In this document: positions 59,921 through 64,000 of the stretch, piece by piece | Layout: each line of letters starts with the position of its first letter | Numbering within the stretch: position 1 is the stretch's first letter | Source: Paenibacillus aceti | Lineage (GTDB): Bacteria > Bacillota > Bacilli > Paenibacillales > Paenibacillaceae | Assembly (NCBI RefSeq): GCF_003614185.1 | Contig: NZ_KZ987724.1 | Coordinates: 4,997,878 to 5,061,877 of the forward strand | DNA: 64,000 nucleotides | Direction: 5' to 3' | Made by a program: the position numbers and the translations under genes | The notes under the pieces: generated by a model | The model's database searches: none | Told to the model about the DNA's origin: nothing | The model's input: the letters and a program-made list of their open reading frames with translations, nothing else

Positions 59921-60521
59921 ATGAGAAGCGTGAGAGTAAGATGGGACATTGTCATATTACTATGCCTCCTGGCTGTACTGCTCTCATCCTGCCAGTTGCC
60001 ACAGAAACTGGCGAAGCTTGCCCGGCCGGTAAGAACAATAACTGAGTCGTCAATCGCCACACCGGAACCTTCCGGAATGGAAGCGACGATGAAGAAATTT
60101 CAAGGCTCGGGATCAGATGATCCGATTCCATGCGCTTAGAGCGATAATGGCTGCCGAAGCGATGGAGGAAGAACTGATCCGGCAGGATGTGACGTTGGAG
60201 ACATTGAACGAGCTTGATGTCGCGTCCTACCGCGTTATGTACGATCAGCTTACCAAGGAAGTAGCTGAGTATATTGCTGTAGCTGACGACCCGACGCGGG
60301 TAGAGGGGGAAGAACTGGGTAGCTATAATTTGTATGGCAACATGCTGAAGCAGAAGATTATGCTGGTGAAGGCCTCTGCCACCGATTTGCTGCAGCGAGT
60401 GGAGCAATCGCGGACGTTCAATGAGTACAACAAGGACGGTACGCCTAAGGATTATAAGCAGAAGCTGCAAGAGGCAGTCTTGGAGTATTATGCGTTTGTG
60501 ACGGGCTCTGATCCCGGGTAA
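59921..60521 (+). pseudogene. Broken DUF3829 lipoprotein paralogue (internal deletion and frameshift)
   Basis: Starts as a lipoprotein (MRSVRVRWDIVILLCLLAVL, lipobox LSSC) and stops at 60139, while the adjacent frame from 60117 (MIRFHALRAIMAAEAMEEEL onward, to 60521) matches the C-terminal half of the preceding gene (MLIRYYALRSVLGAQEIQEA). The middle of the protein, about 150 residues in the intact copy, is missing and the two pieces are out of frame at about 60110-60120. It is a decayed tandem duplicate. Confidence 0.8.
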
Positions 60522-60573
60522 AGCTTGATTATCCATAGGAAGATTGAGGATTGAATAATCGCTTACATTTCTG

Positions 60574-60588
60574 TGTAAAACGTTTACA
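60574..60588. promoter_or_regulatory. cre-like site before the DUF4091 gene
   Basis: TGTAAAACGTTTACA resembles the CcpA consensus, with one extra A in the left arm. It lies 79 bp upstream of the start codon. A small CTCGG/CCGAG hairpin follows at about 60592-60604. Confidence 0.45.
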
Positions 60589-60666
60589 AGGCTCGGACCT
60601 CCGAGTAAGATTAGTGGTGACTGTAGATTTGCAAAATATTAATTTACTGGAGGCTATCCGAATATC

Positions 60667-62343
60667 ATGAACCTCAAGGTCAAGAAACTATCTTCTCTGG
60701 AAAAATTATTCCTTCATGAAGAACCGGTTGAAGCTTGTAGTCTGGTCGAGTCTGTGCTGCGTGGTGAGAAATATTCTTTCCAGATTGCCTATTACATAGA
60801 TCCGGAGGAGGTCGCCGTTGCCCAGTATCTTCGAGTTGAAGCATCTGCTGCTCCTGGTATGAAGGTGAAGCTTAGCTCTGTGGGAGTCGTGCCATCTGAG
60901 ATGCCGACGTATCCGAAGACGGATGATGACTATTTGACGAAGCGGCCGGGATTATTCCCCGATCCGCTGCTAGAGCTGGTAGACGGTAATATCAAGCTGC
61001 TGCCGGGACAATGGCGCAGTATCTGGGTGGAGGCCGAGTTCGCGGAGGAGGCCAGGATTCAGGATGGAACGGTGACGATCCGTTTCCTTCATGAGGATGG
61101 GATGGAGTTAGCCGAGGTTCATCATGAGATTCATTTGATCGATCGTGTGCTTCCGAAGCAGACGCTGATCCATACAGGCTGGTTCCATTATGATTGTCTG
61201 AGCACGCACTATGGAGTTGAGCCCTTGAGCGAGCAGCACTGGACGCTGATCGAGCGCTATATGAAGATGGCAACAGAGTATGGCATGAATATGATCTTGA
61301 CGCCGCTGTTCACGCCGCCACTGGATACGAAGATAGGTGGCGATAGACCGACGGTTCAGCTTGTTCAGGTAAGTGTGGATGATGAGGGGCGCTATTCCTT
61401 TGATTTTCAGAGATTGAGAAGATTTGTTGATATGGCCTTGCGGGTTGGCATGGAATATTTCGAGATGTCTCATTTATTTACACAATGGGGAGCGACGGCG
61501 GCTCCGAAGATCATGGCCGAGGTTGCCGGGGAAGAGAAGGCCATCTTCGGCTGGGAGACCGATGCCAGCGGGGAAGAATACCGCAAGTTTCTGGATACAC
61601 TGCTGCCACAGCTAACCTCTGCTCTTGAAGAGTGGGGGATTAAGGAACGTTGTTATTTCCATATATCAGATGAACCGAATCTGGAGCAATTGGATAGCTA
61701 TCGGCGAGCTTGCGAGATTATGAAGCCGCATTTACAGGGCTACAAGATGCTGGACGCACTCTCTGATTATGAATTCTATGAGAGTGGCCTGATTAAGAAT
61801 CCGATTCCGTCCAATGATCATATCGAGCCATTCCTTGCGGCCAAGGTACCGAATCTGTGGACTTATTATTGCTGTGCCCAGCATATTAAGGTGAGCAACC
61901 GCTTCATGTCGATGCCGAGCCGACGCAATCGAATTATTGCCACCCAGCTCTATAAATATGATATCGCTGGCTTCCTGCATTGGGGATACAACTTCTGGTA
62001 TACCCAGTTCTCGATTCAAGCGATCGACCCATATGCCGTAACCGATGCCGGCTGCGCGTTCCCTTCCGGTGATGCCTTCCTGGTGTATCCGGGACGGGAT
62101 GGCAGCCCGGTAGCTTCGATCCGGCTGGAAGTGTTCCGCGAAGCGCTGTATGATCTGCGGGCGATGAAGCTGCTGGAGAGCCTGACCTCCAAGGAGTTCG
62201 TGATGAGCATTATTGAAGAGGGGACCGACGAGCCGATCACTTTCTCCGAATATCCGCGTAATGAGCAATACATCGTCGATATGCGCAACCGGATTAATCG
62301 CGAAATTGAGGAGAGACTTGGCACGGCGGCTTCAATCATGTAG
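60667..62343 (+). CDS. DUF4091-domain protein, glycoside-hydrolase-like
   Basis: A 558-residue cytosolic protein. A beta-sandwich-like N-terminal region (residues 1-165) precedes a barrel-type catalytic-looking part (170-460) with FHISDEPN (near 337) and EYFEMSHLFTQWGA (near 265) as the acidic strand ends, and the DUF4091 segment with QLYKYDIAGFLHWGYNFWY (near 417) and VYPGRDG...SIRLEVFREALYDLRAM at the C-terminus. DUF4091 proteins are linked to carbohydrate breakdown. No signal peptide. GGAGG lies about 13 nt before the ATG. The cre-like site upstream fits catabolite control. Confidence 0.85.
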   Translation: MNLKVKKLSSLEKLFLHEEPVEACSLVESVLRGEKYSFQIAYYIDPEEVAVAQYLRVEASAAPGMKVKLSSVGVVPSEMPTYPKTDDDYLTKRPGLFPDPLLELVDGNIKLLPGQWRSIWVEAEFAEEARIQDGTVTIRFLHEDGMELAEVHHEIHLIDRVLPKQTLIHTGWFHYDCLSTHYGVEPLSEQHWTLIERYMKMATEYGMNMILTPLFTPPLDTKIGGDRPTVQLVQVSVDDEGRYSFDFQRLRRFVDMALRVGMEYFEMSHLFTQWGATAAPKIMAEVAGEEKAIFGWETDASGEEYRKFLDTLLPQLTSALEEWGIKERCYFHISDEPNLEQLDSYRRACEIMKPHLQGYKMLDALSDYEFYESGLIKNPIPSNDHIEPFLAAKVPNLWTYYCCAQHIKVSNRFMSMPSRRNRIIATQLYKYDIAGFLHWGYNFWYTQFSIQAIDPYAVTDAGCAFPSGDAFLVYPGRDGSPVASIRLEVFREALYDLRAMKLLESLTSKEFVMSIIEEGTDEPITFSEYPRNEQYIVDMRNRINREIEERLGTAASIM

Positions 62344-62363
62344 TATCGGGTTGAGGTGAGAAT

Positions 62364-62855
62364 TTGGTGGAGAGTAAACAGAGAATAGGAGTTCTATTCG
62401 TGTGTCTTGGCAACATATGTCGTTCGCCAATGGCAGAAGCCGTATTTCGGCATATGGTTGCAGCGGAGGGATTAACCGATCGCTTCCTGATCGACTCTGC
62501 GGGCACAGGCGACTGGCATATCGGCAAGCCGCCGCATCATGGAACGAGAGCAATCCTCGACCAGTACGGCATTTCTTATGAAGGGTTGAAGGCCAGACAG
62601 GTCGCGGCTGAGGATTTCGCTAGCTTCGATTATATTGTCGCGATGGATGTCCAGAATGAGAAGAATCTGCAGCGGCTGGCGCAGAGCACGAAGGCGCAAA
62701 TCATTAAGCTGCTCGATCTGGTCCCGGATACCATGGATACAGAAGTACCTGATCCTTATTACACAGGTAACTTCGAGGAAGTGTATGAGCTGATTGGCAA
62801 GGGCTGCCGCGCTTTGCTGAAGCATATTCGCCAGGAAGCCAAACTGAATCATTAG
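62364..62855 (+). CDS. Low-molecular-weight protein-tyrosine phosphatase
   Basis: A 163-residue phosphatase. P-loop VCLGNICRSPMAEA (near 13-26) has the catalytic cysteine and arginine of the CX5RS motif; DSAGTGDWHIGKPPH (near 46) and the general-acid aspartate in VPDPYYTG (near 130) are intact. Dephosphorylates tyrosine or, in Bacillota, also arginine residues. Start is a TTG (62364) or GTG (62367) with GAGGTGAG upstream. Follows the DUF4091 gene after 20 bp, likely co-transcribed. Confidence 0.93.
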   Translation: MVESKQRIGVLFVCLGNICRSPMAEAVFRHMVAAEGLTDRFLIDSAGTGDWHIGKPPHHGTRAILDQYGISYEGLKARQVAAEDFASFDYIVAMDVQNEKNLQRLAQSTKAQIIKLLDLVPDTMDTEVPDPYYTGNFEEVYELIGKGCRALLKHIRQEAKLNH

Positions 62856-63002
62856 GCTTGATCTTAGTCGCCCCCATCCTTAGGTGTGAAGCCGCCGGAT
62901 GGGGGCGTATTGCATTTTGGCGTTTTCACGTTATTGAAACTTTATCTGACTCTTAACCGTTAACTTGATATCAGATAAATTTGAATAGTTAGGAGACATG
63001 TT

Positions 63003-64000
63003 ATGAATCCGGAATCATCCTTGCCTAGCCGTTCCTCGGTCAGGAGGGGAGAGACAGGGAAGAAGCGGAAAAGCTCGCCAGCGCGTAAACCTTCCAAGAA
63101 GAAGCCGAAGCGCAAGAGATCAGGATTCTTCCGGACGGTTGCCAGACTGCTTATGGTCATGATTGTGCTGGCCGGGTTGTGCGAGATATGGATGTTTTTT
63201 ACCCCTTCAGGCAATAGAGTGCTCTATTTGATGGCAGATACATTGATTACAACCCAGCATCGGCACTGGGCGAAATATTTGATCGGACAAGCTGAGCTAG
63301 ATCGAAGAGTTGCTGCGTATCAGAGGCAGTTCGAGGAAATGGGTGAAGAGAAGGATACGCATACGATCACGCTTCCGCCTGAGACCGGGGATGCAGATGC
63401 AGCAGAGCAGGAAGAGGAGAAGCCCAAGCCGTTGATTGAGATCGAGCAGATCTCAGGTAAAGGGTATCGCGGTTATGTGCTCACGGTAAATGATCCGACG
63501 AAGATTAGACTCGGTGTCCCAGGCAAGCGCGGCAAGGGCGAGAAGGTGTCGAGCATGGTAGCGAGAACTGGAGCGGTCGCGGGTGTTAACGGAGGAGGCT
63601 TCGCTGATCCGAACTGGAAAGGGAACGGTTTCAAGCCGATCGGCGTTGTCATCTCGCAAGGGAAGCTCTATTACAACGGGATCGGTTCCAAGAAGTCGAC
63701 GCAGATCGTAGGGATCGATAAACAGGGGAAGATGATCGCCGGGAAGTATACGCTGAATGAACTGAAAGAGCTGGGCATTCAGGAGGCGGTTACGTTCCAG
63801 CCGCGGATGATCGTGAACGGCAAGGGGCAAATCAAGAGCCAGAAGGAAGGCTGGGGCATCGCGCCGCGGTCGGCGATGGGACAGCGGGAGGACGGTGCGA
63901 TTCTGTTCGTCATCATCGATGGACGGCAGCCTGGCTATAGTACCGGCGCAAGCCTCTATGATGTTCAGCAGGTGATGCTAGAGCATGGCGCTGTGATTGC
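63003..64000 (+). CDS. NAGPA-type phosphodiester glycosidase family protein (3' end outside window)
   Basis: The frame from ATG 63003 (GGAG 7 nt upstream) stays open to the window end, 332 residues visible. Very basic N-terminal tail (KKRKSSPARKPSKKKPKRKR near 20-39), one membrane helix (VARLLMVMIVLAGLCEIWMF, near 46-65), an acidic linker (near 125-145) and the NAGPA domain: GAVAGVNGGGFADPNWKG (near 192), APRSAMGQREDGAILFVIIDGR (near 285-306) and STGASLYDVQQVMLEHGAV. Family members act on surface polysaccharides. Truncation is only by the window edge. Confidence 0.88.
   Translation, partial: MNPESSLPSRSSVRRGETGKKRKSSPARKPSKKKPKRKRSGFFRTVARLLMVMIVLAGLCEIWMFFTPSGNRVLYLMADTLITTQHRHWAKYLIGQAELDRRVAAYQRQFEEMGEEKDTHTITLPPETGDADAAEQEEEKPKPLIEIEQISGKGYRGYVLTVNDPTKIRLGVPGKRGKGEKVSSMVARTGAVAGVNGGGFADPNWKGNGFKPIGVVISQGKLYYNGIGSKKSTQIVGIDKQGKMIAGKYTLNELKELGIQEAVTFQPRMIVNGKGQIKSQKEGWGIAPRSAMGQREDGAILFVIIDGRQPGYSTGASLYDVQQVMLEHGAVI

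Overview
The window looks like a chromosomal piece of a Paenibacillus-type, Gram-positive, probably spore-forming Bacillota bacterium. The evidence is strong AGGAGG-type ribosome sites with GTG/TTG starts, a caa3-type cytochrome oxidase cluster (ctaCDEFG), a heterodimeric-type heptaprenyl diphosphate synthase, lipoproteins with lipoboxes, an xpt-pbuX operon behind a purine riboswitch, and B. subtilis-like families throughout (YtrA-type GntR, YhaQ/YhaP-type ABC, YozB/DUF420). No rRNA, tRNA or CRISPR was seen.

Layout. 1-5.8 kb is an accessory zone: an IS3-family element cut by the window edge, two small exported proteins, an IS110-family element with structured flanks, and a decayed DUF4367 gene. 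5.8-12.8 kb carries a secreted M16C metalloprotease, a frameshifted copper-amine-oxidase-type stalk protein, a tiny holin-like toxin, an acyl-CoA synthetase and a small coat-like peptide. 12.8-26.9 kb is a flavin-based extracellular electron transfer (EET) locus resembling the Listeria system: ApbE flavin transferase, EetA (NusG-II domain), EetB (Gx transporter), EcfA1/A2/T, UbiA prenyltransferase, polyprenyl diphosphate synthase pair, type 2 NADH dehydrogenase with membrane tail, and a lipoprotein with two FMN-attachment motifs (PplA-like). A U32-family protein and a class III aminotransferase sit inside the eetA-to-ubiA run and are not part of the described set. 27-39 kb holds a cation/proton antiporter, HD-GYP protein, PAP2 protein, RidA, SNF2 helicase plus SWIM protein, RelQ-like alarmone synthetase and a zinc-ribbon protein. 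39-45 kb: riboswitch-xpt-pbuX, a GT28 lipid glycosyltransferase and map. 45-51 kb: caa3 oxidase. 51-64 kb: a GntR-controlled ABC module, a second ABC exporter, paired TraB/GumN proteins, a DUF3829 lipoprotein and its broken paralogue, a DUF4091 protein, a low-molecular-weight phosphatase and the 5' part of a NAGPA-family protein.

How genes work together. ApbE would attach FMN to the two sites of the PplA-like lipoprotein; NADH dehydrogenase passes electrons to a quinone made by the UbiA and HepS/HepT-like enzymes; EetA/EetB and the ECF module would complete electron or flavin delivery across the membrane. A perfect Fnr-type box lies at the -41.5 position of the apparent pplA promoter, consistent with oxygen control.

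The most unusual non-coding signal is a dispersed, hairpin-rich element of about 430-495 bp with terminal inverted repeats (copies at 5400-5830, 36111-36604, 58306-58743 and a solo end at 30391-30467). All copies sit 13-18 bp past a stop codon, and copies differ by paired substitutions that keep the hairpins. Two further families of intergenic repeats with about 50-bp periodicity (31745-31950 / 43662-43852, and 50821-50965) were also found.
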